Source of the DNA: Alphaproteobacteria bacterium | GTDB lineage: Bacteria > Pseudomonadota > Alphaproteobacteria > JAUXUR01 | Assembly (NCBI GenBank): GCA_030680745.1 | Contig: JAUXUR010000038.1 | Location: 1-64,000, forward strand | Length of the DNA stretch: 64,000 nt | Direction of reading: 5' to 3' | Shown: piece after piece, positions 30,801 to 40,172 of the stretch | How the letters are laid out: each line of letters opens with the position of its first letter | Position numbering within the stretch: the first letter of the stretch is position 1 | The notes under the pieces: model-generated | Seen by the model: the letters and a program-made list of their open reading frames with translations, nothing else | What the model was told of the DNA's origin: nothing | Database searches by the model: none | Made by a program: the position numbers and the translations under genes

Positions 30801-30870
30801 GAAAAATGATAACATCATATCCTTAGAAGAAATTTCTAAAATCGAAGGCGATGAGGCAGACAACACATAA
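27808..30870 (+). CDS. Large secreted alpha/beta hydrolase (S9-like), 1020 aa
   Basis: Not a known pel gene. The N-terminus has a basic stretch then a hydrophobic segment (about residues 17-39) ending SAVNA, a signal peptide. Residues 40-480 are helical and very AT-rich in codon use. Residues ~490-770 form an alpha/beta hydrolase domain with a complete triad in the usual order: nucleophile S635 in GGSFGG, D698 in GNAHDNNV, and H751 in NTGHYAPNN. The HDNNV pattern resembles S9 prolyl-oligopeptidase-type serine peptidases and related esterases. The last ~250 residues are helical. It sits between two pairs of PelA-type deacetylases on the same strand, with 141- and 185-nt gaps. It could be an esterase acting on the polymer or a peptidase. 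The substrate is unknown. Confidence 0.75.
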   Translation: MSTKYIFNFSSLKCSSKALCIVMVSLLLTASMMPSAVNASQVQNVDIAPLALENDALAHAKEFIIKEASLRDMHAKELNEAFGILLKHKENNDIDENLITKIWNNKITFSNSNQNLLNYFLYLYKKNFLYHKPRIGKILPQFQQFLDSYLDDIKNIDTIKIFLERKNDIYNLSESKYENFADIIILKTIFNKFYDTNNNNKNLKNEAIDLIFKNTIYKKNPFECFDFFTILDEKMKSNEISKSLFYKLFFISNTYLKENHFNTFSLDQLGGMKNTLNQTAKIYTELKIINTEIYNSLFNDHLVNTWLKSKISEQLNKIIEPVVLYKNYQDFFEFAVIPQKDSFSFDSTFISEIISQFIKSYKNENQDLFLKSLNQGLLYNFSFLTEPEMFLLSNETIYRSIYSALQDLLKKGIIFANNTNAYRFVHKSNLLLSYTKSVRETSSDELASNLFDATYENFYKYLRSKTNNKDIQYSNDFLPFNAPLIISHQGVYNEGIQINVPFENGNPLYVEYPLDGKTYPIGYTIYFPEDTNHIEAIQVQVYGGLTKEERIKNAYRPSSLYNHEAYLARHNTMIIKLNLPDFLGDTHQRQMTEETMNMLQYCIQHFWKALNNNPESIDNRLLSFKNVPKYLSGGSFGGFVSLLQAQNYPNTWDGYISHNGWLSIGKNEKWDILNRKYILQPNPNKIEDPFLVLGNAHDNNVNMRDWTNFYKKMKKEKKEHLVKSWFTYSGISLGKQAGLEGLSNDLTNTGHYAPNNIKELLTYSKVILDFMKKDEIVHENILSDHINLIGWIKSYENDISATAEKLFLAEVYEQEYEKNNSIDEEALKNIFLTFYLLKNDPSSLGYIIRRKSINDQLRKGLERDYEAWVYFTQDFMQHDQAYPISRYFEPSLNMNFSNNLLESYKECLLKLSTYYGQRSDKRESLAFLRSMRSFFVENPELVRDFDERYKVDQDFQKAFEKAKEKWNKIKTEIDEVGHKLIHSSPPKDKDELLHEIDLKNDNIISLEEISKIEGDEADNT

Positions 30871-31055
30871 TATGCACTCAGAAAATAGGGTCGATTTTAA
30901 CACATCAAATTAAATTCACCCTGTTTTTTTAAAAAACATCCTAAAAACGAATTACATCAGTAGCCCCCCCATGCGATCAAGCGTGTAAAAATAAATAGGC
31001 AATTTTACTATTACGATTTATCATTATCATAGAAAACAAAAAAAAATGTGGGGCT

Positions 31056-33434
31056 ATGTTCACCAAAAACTGCGATATAAAAAAAGTAATATTAATATTA
31101 CTCTATTCCCTTATATTTTCTACAACACAGGCAAAAGATGCCATCCAACAAAAAATCATTTTAGACCAACCTACTTTAATACAACCAACACCTAAGCAAC
31201 CTGAACAAAAAATTCAACACGCCATAGATACCCCACAACAAAATCCCATTTTAGAACAACCTACATTAATTCAACCTACCCCCAAACAACCTGAACAAAA
31301 AATTCAGCGTACCATTTTAAGCCTTTATTTAGGTGATCAAAATAATGAAATTCAATACCATCCCATTCATATCACCTTTGATATGCCCCTTAACCATTTA
31401 GGCTTGCGTGTCAAGCACTGGAATTTAGCCAAAGGCTTTCCTGAACACATTGATATGGAAGAAATTCGAGGCATATTAATACATTTTGATGCCAATGAAT
31501 TAGCAGATCCTACCTCATTTCTTGACTGGATAATGCCGCATATGAAAAATGGCAAAAAAATTGTTTTATTAGGTGCAATTGGTTTTTTTCAAAATAAAAA
31601 AGAAATTGAAACCCCTGCCCATCTTATCAATAGTTTTTTTAATTATTTAGGATTGCAACTTGGTATAAAAAACAGCAATGAAACATATAATGTGAAATAT
31701 GACCCATATGATCCTGCACGCATTGAATTTGAACATAAATTATCAAGCAATTTAGAACCTTATATATCACTCACTAAATTAACCTCTCGCGTTGACGTCA
31801 TTTTATCAGCTACGACACCAAATCAAACATCTTCTTCAATACTCGTTTGTACAAATGAAAATGGAGGATATGCGGCCTCTGGTTATAATCGTTTTGAAAC
31901 ATCAAAAGGCATAACACAATGGCGCATTAATCCTTTTGATTTTTTTCGCAAAGCTTTTGCAACAGATGAAATTATAAAACCTGATACAACAACTTTGTTT
32001 GGCAATCGCATTTTTTATGCCCATATTGACGGCGATGGTTGGCGCAGTATTTCTCAAACACCTAAATATGCAGAAAAACAATATAATTGCACACAAGTCA
32101 TCGAAGAAGAAATTATTAAAAAATATCCCCATTTGCCACTAACGATTGCACCCATTGTAGCTGATCTCGATCCTACTTATTTCGGAACACCTGCACTTAT
32201 TGAACAAGCTAAAAACATTTTTTTATACCCTCATATATCTGCCGGTTCTCATAGCTACACACATCCATTAGATTGGAAATTTTATGATGTTCCTGATGCT
32301 GATGCAAAAGAAAAAAAATTATTTGGTGCCTCCTTAAACCAAGTTGAATATCAACATAATCGCAAAGAAGTCGTCAAAAAAATAGGTAATGGATACTCAT
32401 TACCCCGATCTTATTTATTTGGTGAGTTCCAAATTGAAAAAGAATTAATGGGATCGATCAATTTTATTAAAAAGATCATTCCATCGAACAAAAAAATTTC
32501 GTTATTCCAATGGTCTGGTGATTGCGTTGCCTTTGAAGGTGCTTTACAAATTTTAAAGAAAAACGGCATTTACAATATCAATGGTGGCTATACAAGGTTC
32601 GATCCTGAATTTCCGTCTTATGCATTTGTAGGACCTATTGGTCGTGATGAAGGTAATGAATGGCAAATCTACGCTTCCAGCAATAATGAGAATACTTATA
32701 CTGATAATTGGACCAACAAATTTTTTGGCTATCGCTACCTTACCAATACATTTGAACGGACAGAAACACCTTATAGAGTAAAACCGTTTAATTTATACTA
32801 TCATATGTATTCTGCTGAAAAAACATCATCTCTAAAGGCCTTGAAAGACAATTACGATTACATCGACAAACAAAAAAAAATATCAATTACAGCAAAGCAA
32901 TTTTCAAAAATTGCCAATGGTTTCTTTTCAACTGAGCTTCAAAAATTAGGGGATAAAAAATGGCTTGTTCTCAATAGAGGTAATGCAAACACATTCCGTT
33001 TTGATTATGCAACACTTTTAGAAATTGATTGGGTACAATCAAAAGGCGTCATTGGTTATAATCACTTGCAAGGAAGTCTTTATGTATCGCTTGATAAAAA
33101 TATAAAAGAACCTATTATTGCGCTCAAAGAACCTGATATTATCCCTACATCACCTCAATTAACACCTCATCCTTATATTCATAAAAGCACTTGGATTATT
33201 TCAAATTTTGAACCTAAAGACGATAATAGTATTAATCTAAAAGTACATGGTTATGGAGAAGGTAAAATTAAATTGTTCTGCCCAAAACAAGGAACTTATA
33301 GTCTTCAAGGAAAAGCTATTAATGGTAAAAATTTCACCTATAACGGAACGCAAAACAAGCAAGGCATTGTAAGTTTTGATATCCCTGAAAATGCTATAGA
33401 TTCACTTCAACTTTATATCAGCTTCACACAATAA
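31056..33434 (+). CDS. PelA deacetylase-half paralogue 3, with repeated N-terminal linker
   Basis: Secreted 792-residue polysaccharide deacetylase of the PelA type. A signal peptide (about 1-25) is followed by a Pro/Gln-rich linker that contains two 30-residue units beginning ILDQPTLIQPTPKQPEQKIQ and ILEQPTLIQPTPKQPEQKIQ. Then come the Rossmann-like region (HPIHITFDMPLNHLGLRVKH), the NodB-like domain and the beta-sandwich. Catalytic residues are complete: HIDGDGW with D325 and D327, SHSYTHP with H399 and H403, and FQWSGDC near 488. It is closest to paralogue 4 by eye. The 185-nt gap upstream and the 274-nt gap downstream may hold separate promoters. Confidence 0.87.
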   Translation: MFTKNCDIKKVILILLYSLIFSTTQAKDAIQQKIILDQPTLIQPTPKQPEQKIQHAIDTPQQNPILEQPTLIQPTPKQPEQKIQRTILSLYLGDQNNEIQYHPIHITFDMPLNHLGLRVKHWNLAKGFPEHIDMEEIRGILIHFDANELADPTSFLDWIMPHMKNGKKIVLLGAIGFFQNKKEIETPAHLINSFFNYLGLQLGIKNSNETYNVKYDPYDPARIEFEHKLSSNLEPYISLTKLTSRVDVILSATTPNQTSSSILVCTNENGGYAASGYNRFETSKGITQWRINPFDFFRKAFATDEIIKPDTTTLFGNRIFYAHIDGDGWRSISQTPKYAEKQYNCTQVIEEEIIKKYPHLPLTIAPIVADLDPTYFGTPALIEQAKNIFLYPHISAGSHSYTHPLDWKFYDVPDADAKEKKLFGASLNQVEYQHNRKEVVKKIGNGYSLPRSYLFGEFQIEKELMGSINFIKKIIPSNKKISLFQWSGDCVAFEGALQILKKNGIYNINGGYTRFDPEFPSYAFVGPIGRDEGNEWQIYASSNNENTYTDNWTNKFFGYRYLTNTFERTETPYRVKPFNLYYHMYSAEKTSSLKALKDNYDYIDKQKKISITAKQFSKIANGFFSTELQKLGDKKWLVLNRGNANTFRFDYATLLEIDWVQSKGVIGYNHLQGSLYVSLDKNIKEPIIALKEPDIIPTSPQLTPHPYIHKSTWIISNFEPKDDNSINLKVHGYGEGKIKLFCPKQGTYSLQGKAINGKNFTYNGTQNKQGIVSFDIPENAIDSLQLYISFTQ

Positions 33435-33520
33435 ATTTTTAAAAATTTTATATCATTGACCGTAAAATTCAGAAATCAACGCCATGTAATCAATAAGACA
33501 CATGTCAAACCCTTGTAGGT

Positions 33521-33544
33521 GTTTTAGATTTATAATTCTAAAAC
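33521..33544. other. Perfect AT-rich hairpin upstream of paralogue 4
   Basis: GTTTTAGA and TCTAAAAC pair around TTTATAAT. It lies ~165 nt before the next start codon and could be a transcript end for paralogue 3 or a protein-binding site. It occurs once, so it is not a repeat array. Confidence 0.35.
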
Positions 33545-33708
33545 GCTCTAGATCTTGTAGGTCAAAAATTAATATTTATTAAAAGTTAATTTTAGGTCAA
33601 CAATATACAAGTATTATCTTCTTTTGAGTATCCTTGTTTCATACTATACTGATAAAACACCTTTCCAAAAAGATATCAGAAATGGATATCATCTAGGAGG
33701 AACTCAGA

Positions 33709-36138
33709 ATGAGTCAAAGCATAAAAATGGTCAAAGAAAAGGCCAAAAAAAAGGAAAGAGTCACCCATTCAGGTCTTTTATCCCTTATCCAAAAAGGGGT
33801 AATCGCGACCTACGTGTTTTCGATCCTCTGTTTTTTTTTCGCTAGTATTTTTGCTGTACGTGCTTTTGCAAATATTGCGCTTGAAACTCCCTTATCAATT
33901 ACTGAAAATGACCCAAAAGATCAAATTCAAAAAAATAATCAAAACCTAGAAGTAAAAGATAATGCAAGCCTTGTGCCAAGAACTATATTATCGCTTTACT
34001 TTAATGAAAAAAACATCGAACTTACCTACCATCCTATCCATCGATTCATAGACATGCCCCTTCACCATTTAGGTCTTCGGGTTAAACATTGGAATTTAAA
34101 AGATGGATTGCCATCAGAAGACAAAATGCGTGATGTTAGAGGAATTCTTGCTTATTTCGATACAAATCAAATCAACAACCCGATTGATTTTCTGAATTGG
34201 AGCACTGCACAAGTTGAGTCTGGCAAAAAATTTGTTCTTTTAGGCGATCTTGGTTTCTATGAAAACTTAAAAAAAGAAAAAACACCCATAAGACTCATAA
34301 ATAATTTTTTAGCACATCTCGGGCTCCACATGAGCAAAGAAACAAAAGAATTTACATATGATATTAATTATCAACCTTATAATCCTAATCATATTGAATT
34401 TGAGCGTTCGTTATCTAAAGATTTAAATCCATTCATTTCTATTAATGCGCTTTCTCCAAACCTTGATATTATTTTATCCACAAAAGAAAGCGATGAAACT
34501 TCTTTAAGCTCCGTACTCGTTACATTAAACGATAAAGGTGGCTATGCAGCACGAGGCTATTATCTTTATACAAACAATACAGGAAGTGTACAATGGCGCA
34601 TCAATCCGTTTGACTATTTCAAAAAAGCTTTTGCCACAGAAACTTTACCAAAATTGGATACAACTACTGATTCAGGCAAGCGCATTAATTATAACCATAT
34701 CGATGGTGATGGCTGGCGAAGCGTTTCACAAGTACCTGGATATAAAGAAAAAAATAAAAATTGTGCCCAAGTGGTATTAGAAGAAATCATTCAAAAATAT
34801 CCACAATTGCCCTTAACTGTTTCACCCATTGCAGCAGATTTGGATGTTGATTACTTTGGTTCAAAAGAACTTCAAGAGCAAGCGAAGGAAATTTTTGCCT
34901 ACAACAATATTGCCATTGGATCTCATACTTACACACATCCATTATATTGGAAATTTTATGATGACGAAAATCCAGCAGAAAAAGAAAAAAAACTATTTGG
35001 CGATTCTAAAAATCAACTTGAATTTGAACATAATCGTGAAAAAACTGTCAATAAAATTGGAGACGGTTATTCCCTTCCTAGATCATATCTTTTTGGGAAA
35101 TTTGATCTTGAAAAAGAGTTAATGGGATCCGTTAAATTCATTCAAGCTCTAGCACCCGAGGGTAAGAAAGTCGGCCTATATCAATGGTCAGGCGATTGCA
35201 TGCCTTTCAAAGGTGCCATTAATACATTACGCCAGCAAAAAATTCGTAACTTAAATGGTGGAGATTGTCGTCTTGATTCAGAATACCCTTCTTATGCTTT
35301 TGTGAGTCCTATCGGGCGTGATGATGGAGACGAATGGCAAATTTATTCATCTAACAACAATGAAAATACATACACAGATGGTTGGACCAAACGCTTTTTT
35401 GGATTTAAATATCTTGTCAATACATTCAACCATACAGGAACACCTCTAAGGTTAAAGCCATTAAACATTTATTTTCACATGTATTCTGCAGAAAAAATAT
35501 CTTCATTACGTGCATTACTTGACAATTTTGCTTACGTTCTTCAGCAGGAAATAATTCCTATCACCGCAAAGGACTATGCAGCCATTGGGGATGGATTTTT
35601 TGAAGGCGATTTAACACAATTAGGCGATCAAACATGGCAAGTTAAAAACCGCGTTGCGCTTAATACTATTCGTTTTGATGAAGCAAGTCTTAAAGAAATT
35701 GATTGGGAAAAATCAAGTGGTGTCATCGGTCAGACTTACGCACAAGGTAGTTTATACGTCGCTTTGGATAAAAGAAATAAAACACCCATTATAGCACTAA
35801 AAGAACGTGATTCAGTTGCAGCACAGCCGAGCACTTCTTCAAAGCCTTATCTTATAAGCAGCAGATGGCGTATGTGGAACGTTGATTTTAAGGAAAACGG
35901 ATTAACCTTTATTGCACAAGGTTATGGGCCAGGCGATATGTCCTTTTACTGTCCGCTTCCGGGATCTTATCAGATTCAAGGCCATACTAAAGATGCACGT
36001 CTTTTCTCATATAATAGCAAAACAGACAAAAATGGCATTCTTAAAATCTCTGTAAAAGAATCAGGCATTGAACCAATTTCTTTGATTTTGACACCAGAAA
36101 CAACTAAAGAAACAATTGCTCAGCAGGAAAACAGATGA
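33709..36138 (+). CDS. PelA deacetylase-half paralogue 4, membrane-anchored
   Basis: 809-residue PelA-type deacetylase. Unlike the others it starts with about 30 basic, hydrophilic residues and then a strong hydrophobic segment (about 33-58, VIATYVFSILCFFFASIFAV), so it may stay anchored in the inner membrane facing the periplasm. The start is well supported by AGGAGGA eight bases before the ATG. The Rossmann-like region (HPIHRFIDMPLHHLGLRVKH), NodB-like domain and beta-sandwich follow. Motifs are complete: HIDGDGW with D332 and D334, SHTYTHP with H406 and H410, and YQWSGDC near 489. PelB follows 136 nt downstream on the same strand. Confidence 0.88.
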   Translation: MSQSIKMVKEKAKKKERVTHSGLLSLIQKGVIATYVFSILCFFFASIFAVRAFANIALETPLSITENDPKDQIQKNNQNLEVKDNASLVPRTILSLYFNEKNIELTYHPIHRFIDMPLHHLGLRVKHWNLKDGLPSEDKMRDVRGILAYFDTNQINNPIDFLNWSTAQVESGKKFVLLGDLGFYENLKKEKTPIRLINNFLAHLGLHMSKETKEFTYDINYQPYNPNHIEFERSLSKDLNPFISINALSPNLDIILSTKESDETSLSSVLVTLNDKGGYAARGYYLYTNNTGSVQWRINPFDYFKKAFATETLPKLDTTTDSGKRINYNHIDGDGWRSVSQVPGYKEKNKNCAQVVLEEIIQKYPQLPLTVSPIAADLDVDYFGSKELQEQAKEIFAYNNIAIGSHTYTHPLYWKFYDDENPAEKEKKLFGDSKNQLEFEHNREKTVNKIGDGYSLPRSYLFGKFDLEKELMGSVKFIQALAPEGKKVGLYQWSGDCMPFKGAINTLRQQKIRNLNGGDCRLDSEYPSYAFVSPIGRDDGDEWQIYSSNNNENTYTDGWTKRFFGFKYLVNTFNHTGTPLRLKPLNIYFHMYSAEKISSLRALLDNFAYVLQQEIIPITAKDYAAIGDGFFEGDLTQLGDQTWQVKNRVALNTIRFDEASLKEIDWEKSSGVIGQTYAQGSLYVALDKRNKTPIIALKERDSVAAQPSTSSKPYLISSRWRMWNVDFKENGLTFIAQGYGPGDMSFYCPLPGSYQIQGHTKDARLFSYNSKTDKNGILKISVKESGIEPISLILTPETTKETIAQQENR

Positions 36139-36274
36139 AACATCAAACGCGTGCCTGGCTCAAAAGCCTTACGCCCTTATGCCCTCTAAATGTTTTTAAA
36201 AATAGAGGCAATTGGACTGAAAAAGCAAACAACCAAAAAACATATATACCCTTAATTTTAGTGGGAGAATTCAC

Positions 36275-39200
36275 ATGCGCCAAACATTAATCCCCTTATT
36301 CCTTGTCGCTTTTTTTGGTATAGGCTTAGCGATTGTTCTTTTTCCTTCCGAAGAAGAAAGGGCATTGATGTATATTAAAGATAAAGAATTCAGCGAAGCG
36401 CTTGAAATTTATGAAAAACTCATTCAAAAAGGACGTCTAAAACCTGAGCCCGTTAAGGCGCTCACAGATCTTTATGTGCAATATGGCGAAATTAACCGCG
36501 CGATTGAACTATTAGAACAATTTATTGCCGAAAACCCAGAACATCTTGAGGCACGTCAACAAATTGGTACCTATTACCAATATGCCCAACGTCCAGGCGA
36601 TTACCTTAGAAATCTTGTAGACGTTGTGAAATTTGCACCTTCAAAAGAAAGACTAAAAGAATTATCAGATATTTATAACTTTAACGGCGAATACGACAAG
36701 CAAATTGAAATATTAAAACAACTCATCGCTTATCCTGATCCCGAACCTGAATATTTTGTTTATGTCGCTCACCTTTTAGCGGGAAAAGACAGAATTGATG
36801 AATCCATCGCTATTTTAGGCGATTATCGCTTAAAATTCCCTGCCAAAATTACGCCTGATACGCTTGAATTTATGATGAGTCTCCTTCTTTCAAAGCACCG
36901 TCAAGATGAAGCTTATAAATGGAGTAAAGAATGGTTTGACATTCATCCTTGGCCACAAGCAGCATTAAGAATTGCCGACATTTTTTCTCAAAAGGGGCAA
37001 CTCGGCATGGCGCTTACCTTGCTTGAAAGCATGGAGGGCAATGCAAAAGAAGACATTACTTTTCAAGTAACTTTACTTCAATATCAATATAATAGCGGCA
37101 AAATTCAAGATGTTTTTACAAAACTCAAAGATTTCAGTACAAAAGGAAAATTACCCCAAGAAGCTTTTCCAATCTTTGTTGATTTATCCTTAAATGCAAA
37201 AGATTTAACTTTCGTTACAGACGAAAGCAAACGCCAAGATATTACATTATTACCTGATGAGCTTTTAGTACGACTTGTTAAACAAGTGACACAAAATGGT
37301 GATAAGGAATATTTAAATTTCGTTCTTTCTCAATATGATAAAATCCTCCTTGAAAATAGACCCTTATTTACAGCAGAACTTTATTATGCTGGCAACAATT
37401 TGCCTAAAGCAAAAGAATGGGCTGATATCGTTCTTAAAACAAAAGAAATATCAATTGAAGAAAACATTCGTTTTTCAGACTTACTTTATCGTATTGATAT
37501 GAAACCTGAAGCTATCAGCAGAATAGACATAATTGAAAATGCATTGAATGTTCAATCACGTTTATTACAAGAGCGTGATTACATTCTTCTTGCTAAAGAT
37601 TATATTAATCTTGAAAAAATTAATGATGGTCTTTCTTTTTTTGAAAAACATAAAAGTCTTGAACCTGAATCAGAGTCGGAATCTGGTTGGGCTTTGTTGG
37701 CTGCAAGCGACAATCAAAACGAAAAAGTTAAAGAATGGTTTTTACAACAAAAAAGATTTGATCCTGTTGCGCTTGAAGATCTTCAACGCATTACAGCAAA
37801 ATCAGGGAATTACGATTTAGCTGTATTAACAGCTGAAAAATTATATGAGCTTTTCCCCGGCACAATTCAAGAATTGCTTTTGGGACGTTCACTTTTATAC
37901 GCCAATCGACCAGTCGAAGCTGTCCAACACATTAAACCTCATGTTTTTTCATATCCTGAAGCTGAAGCTATGTACGCTGTTGGCCTCAAAAGAACCGGTG
38001 ATGACAAATCCTTATCAGAATTCATGGAAAATCAAAAAAAACGTGAAGCAGAAGGCGGTGGTGGCAGACGCGAAGATTTCATCTATACAATTCTTGATTT
38101 TAAAGAATATGCCCTTGCTATGCCTTATGTAAAAGATCTAGCGCTCACAAAGGGAGAAGGTTGGGTTGCACTTTACGTTGATACCGGCGTGAAATCAGGC
38201 GCTACAAAAGAAATCAGTGATTTTCTTCTAGAATATCTTGATAAAGCAGATATTGATCTTAAGAAAAAAGAAGAATTTGTATATGTTTTAATTGATGTCG
38301 CTGGTCAAGAAGTAGCTCTTCCACATATTAAAACCCTTGCTTTCAAAATAGGTGGCAATTGGGGCTATTCCTATATTGATATCTTAAAAAAGCGCAAAAA
38401 TATGGATGAATTAAGACTTTTCCTTAAAGAATGGGGCATAAGGGAAGACACACCTTTGCCTATGCGTCGATACGCAGCACATGAACTTCTTAAAGGTGGC
38501 ATGAAATCCGAAGCTGAACAGATTTTTATGAATATTGCACGAATCCAAAATGCTAAAAGCCAAGACATACAAGACCTTTTGTTCATTTGGGGTGTTGGCA
38601 AAAATCTTGAAAGCCTTAAATTTCTTTCTAGTCGTGCCGATGCATCATTTGTAAAAAAAGATATGGATGACTTTAGTCTTTGGCTTAATTACATAACAGA
38701 TTATGTATCTCCCGAAGAAACATTAAAATATTTACAAAGTAAAAATATTGAACCTCTAAAAACAGACAATAAAGTCGTCATGTCTTATGCCATGGCACTT
38801 TATAAAGCAAAGAAATTTATACTTCTGGAAGACTTTTTATTAAAGGCAATTGGCGCTGAACAAGACCCTAAAAACATATTAGAACTTGCTATTCTTGCCT
38901 CTGATTTAAGTGAACAAGCAACAGCAAGTGTTGGTTACGCAAAAGTAATCAAAACAGCTAAATATGGTTTTCTACGCGTTATATCTAAAGATGACTCCAA
39001 AAAAAGTGACCTTGATCGAATTGCACTCAGAAGAATAGGATTTTCTGCTTTTATTCAAAAAAACCTTTCTGAAGCAGAGCAATATCTAAGAAGCTATATA
39101 AGAAAATATGGCAAAGATAATAATGATTTTGAAGCTTATTATTTCTTAGGCGAATGTCTATGGCTCACTGATCGAAAATCTGATGCTGATTATTTTTATT

Positions 39201-39427
39201 CAAGAGCACAAAAAATAATCACCAATCAAAAAGAAAAAACGAATGATTTATTGCTTGTTAAAGCAGGCATCAAACAACGATATGGTCTCATTGATGATGC
39301 GATAGATGTATATGAAGATATGCGAAAAGATATGACAAGCAATCGTTCTTTACAAGCAGATTACGCGCTAATACTCCTTGATAATAATAAGAATATGATG
39401 GCACGACATATGTTGGATATGGATTAA
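36275..39427 (+). CDS. pelB: PelB, periplasmic TPR part
   Basis: Inner-membrane-anchored periplasmic scaffold of the Pel export complex. Residues ~5-24 are a membrane segment (LIPLFLVAFFGIGLAIVLF). The remaining ~1000 residues are tetratricopeptide repeats (for example EALEIYEKLIQKGRLKPEPV, YFLGECLWLTDRKSDADYFY). In Pseudomonas PelB the TPR region (~850 residues) is joined to a C-terminal outer-membrane beta-barrel in one ~1190-residue protein. Here the gene stops after the TPRs and the barrel is a separate gene at 40173, beyond 745 nt of repeats and a decayed copy of this gene's 3' end. In known systems these TPRs bind PelA and guide the polymer to the barrel. ATG is preceded by GGGAG. Confidence 0.88.
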   Translation: MRQTLIPLFLVAFFGIGLAIVLFPSEEERALMYIKDKEFSEALEIYEKLIQKGRLKPEPVKALTDLYVQYGEINRAIELLEQFIAENPEHLEARQQIGTYYQYAQRPGDYLRNLVDVVKFAPSKERLKELSDIYNFNGEYDKQIEILKQLIAYPDPEPEYFVYVAHLLAGKDRIDESIAILGDYRLKFPAKITPDTLEFMMSLLLSKHRQDEAYKWSKEWFDIHPWPQAALRIADIFSQKGQLGMALTLLESMEGNAKEDITFQVTLLQYQYNSGKIQDVFTKLKDFSTKGKLPQEAFPIFVDLSLNAKDLTFVTDESKRQDITLLPDELLVRLVKQVTQNGDKEYLNFVLSQYDKILLENRPLFTAELYYAGNNLPKAKEWADIVLKTKEISIEENIRFSDLLYRIDMKPEAISRIDIIENALNVQSRLLQERDYILLAKDYINLEKINDGLSFFEKHKSLEPESESESGWALLAASDNQNEKVKEWFLQQKRFDPVALEDLQRITAKSGNYDLAVLTAEKLYELFPGTIQELLLGRSLLYANRPVEAVQHIKPHVFSYPEAEAMYAVGLKRTGDDKSLSEFMENQKKREAEGGGGRREDFIYTILDFKEYALAMPYVKDLALTKGEGWVALYVDTGVKSGATKEISDFLLEYLDKADIDLKKKEEFVYVLIDVAGQEVALPHIKTLAFKIGGNWGYSYIDILKKRKNMDELRLFLKEWGIREDTPLPMRRYAAHELLKGGMKSEAEQIFMNIARIQNAKSQDIQDLLFIWGVGKNLESLKFLSSRADASFVKKDMDDFSLWLNYITDYVSPEETLKYLQSKNIEPLKTDNKVVMSYAMALYKAKKFILLEDFLLKAIGAEQDPKNILELAILASDLSEQATASVGYAKVIKTAKYGFLRVISKDDSKKSDLDRIALRRIGFSAFIQKNLSEAEQYLRSYIRKYGKDNNDFEAYYFLGECLWLTDRKSDADYFYSRAQKIITNQKEKTNDLLLVKAGIKQRYGLIDDAIDVYEDMRKDMTSNRSLQADYALILLDNNKNMMARHMLDMD

Positions 39428-39522
39428 TGTATTATCTTAAGAGCTGTTGACATTTGATTTAATAATATGAGCACAAGCTCGTCCCACACGAAAATAGCCG
39501 AGCGGCACGCAAGGCTGTTTGT

Positions 39523-39705
39523 GGCAATCCACACTTGCGAATGCTGCAGTAAAGTGTGGATTGCCCCGTACGCCCTCGTACCTAGGCACCCAGGCATCTT
39601 CTAATGACAAACCGCCCGACATCGTCATCGCGAACCCCTGTAGGGGGTGTGGCGATCTCAATTTTTCAAGCAGATTGCCGCGGGGCTTCGCCCTTCGCAA
39701 TGACG
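39523..39705. repeat. Palindromic repeats between the two pelB genes
   Basis: Two adjacent perfect inverted repeats: GGCAATCCACACTT (39523-39536) with AAGTGTGGATTGCC (39552-39565), and CGTCATCGCGAA (39623-39634) with TTCGCAATGACG (39694-39705). The CGTCATTGCGAA-type element is common in intergenic DNA of intracellular alphaproteobacteria. Local GC content is well above the surroundings. The 99- and 73-codon frames here are artefacts of the repeat. Confidence 0.8.
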
Positions 39706-39881
39706 AACTATTTGATTTTAAAATGCTTTTCAACATGTAGTTTTTTTAAGTTATTTCACTACAACATTCACTTTTAAATGTTCCCCTCCTACGTGCTATA
39801 CAGTATTTTCTATTAAAAATCGCTCTCTCTACTTCCCGCGGCAAAACCCACGGGCCGTAACAGGGAGAAGCTAAATACCTA

Positions 39882-40066
39882 CAACAAATGATCTATACTT
39901 ATCAAAGCAAACATCAAATATATGACTACATTCATGACGCAATAGATGTATATGAGAAACTACGAAAAATTTTAGCAAACGATCATTCTTTACAAGCTGA
40001 CTAGGCTCTTATATTAATTGATAATAACAATGATATGATGCCATAGAATGTGCTCAATATCGATTA
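39882..40066 (+). pseudogene. Decayed duplicate of the pelB (TPR) 3' end
   Basis: The stretch ACAACAAATGATC onward matches the last ~190 bp of the pelB TPR gene (from about 39237). Translated, it gives HDAIDVYEKLRK then HSLQAD, a stop, then ALILIDNNNDMMP, a second stop and NVLNID, against DDAIDVYEDMRK, RSLQAD, YALILLDNNKNMMA and HMLDMD in pelB. In-frame TAG stops and no start show it is not translated. It marks a past duplication or break at this site. Confidence 0.85.
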
Positions 40067-40172
40067 AGCGTGAAACCTCTTTACGTTGCTTTCAAGGGAA
40101 AATTTTCTCCATTTTTAGGCTTCGAAATTATTAAAGAGAGATAAAAGAAGTTAAAAAAGTAGGGTTATAAAG

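Noticed and set aside
33521-33544. GTTTTAGA...TCTAAAAC as a CRISPR repeat
   Set aside because: It occurs once, without spacers or cas genes; it is a simple hairpin.
39437-39740. Reading frames of 99 and 73 codons on both strands
   Set aside because: They consist of palindromic repeat sequence.
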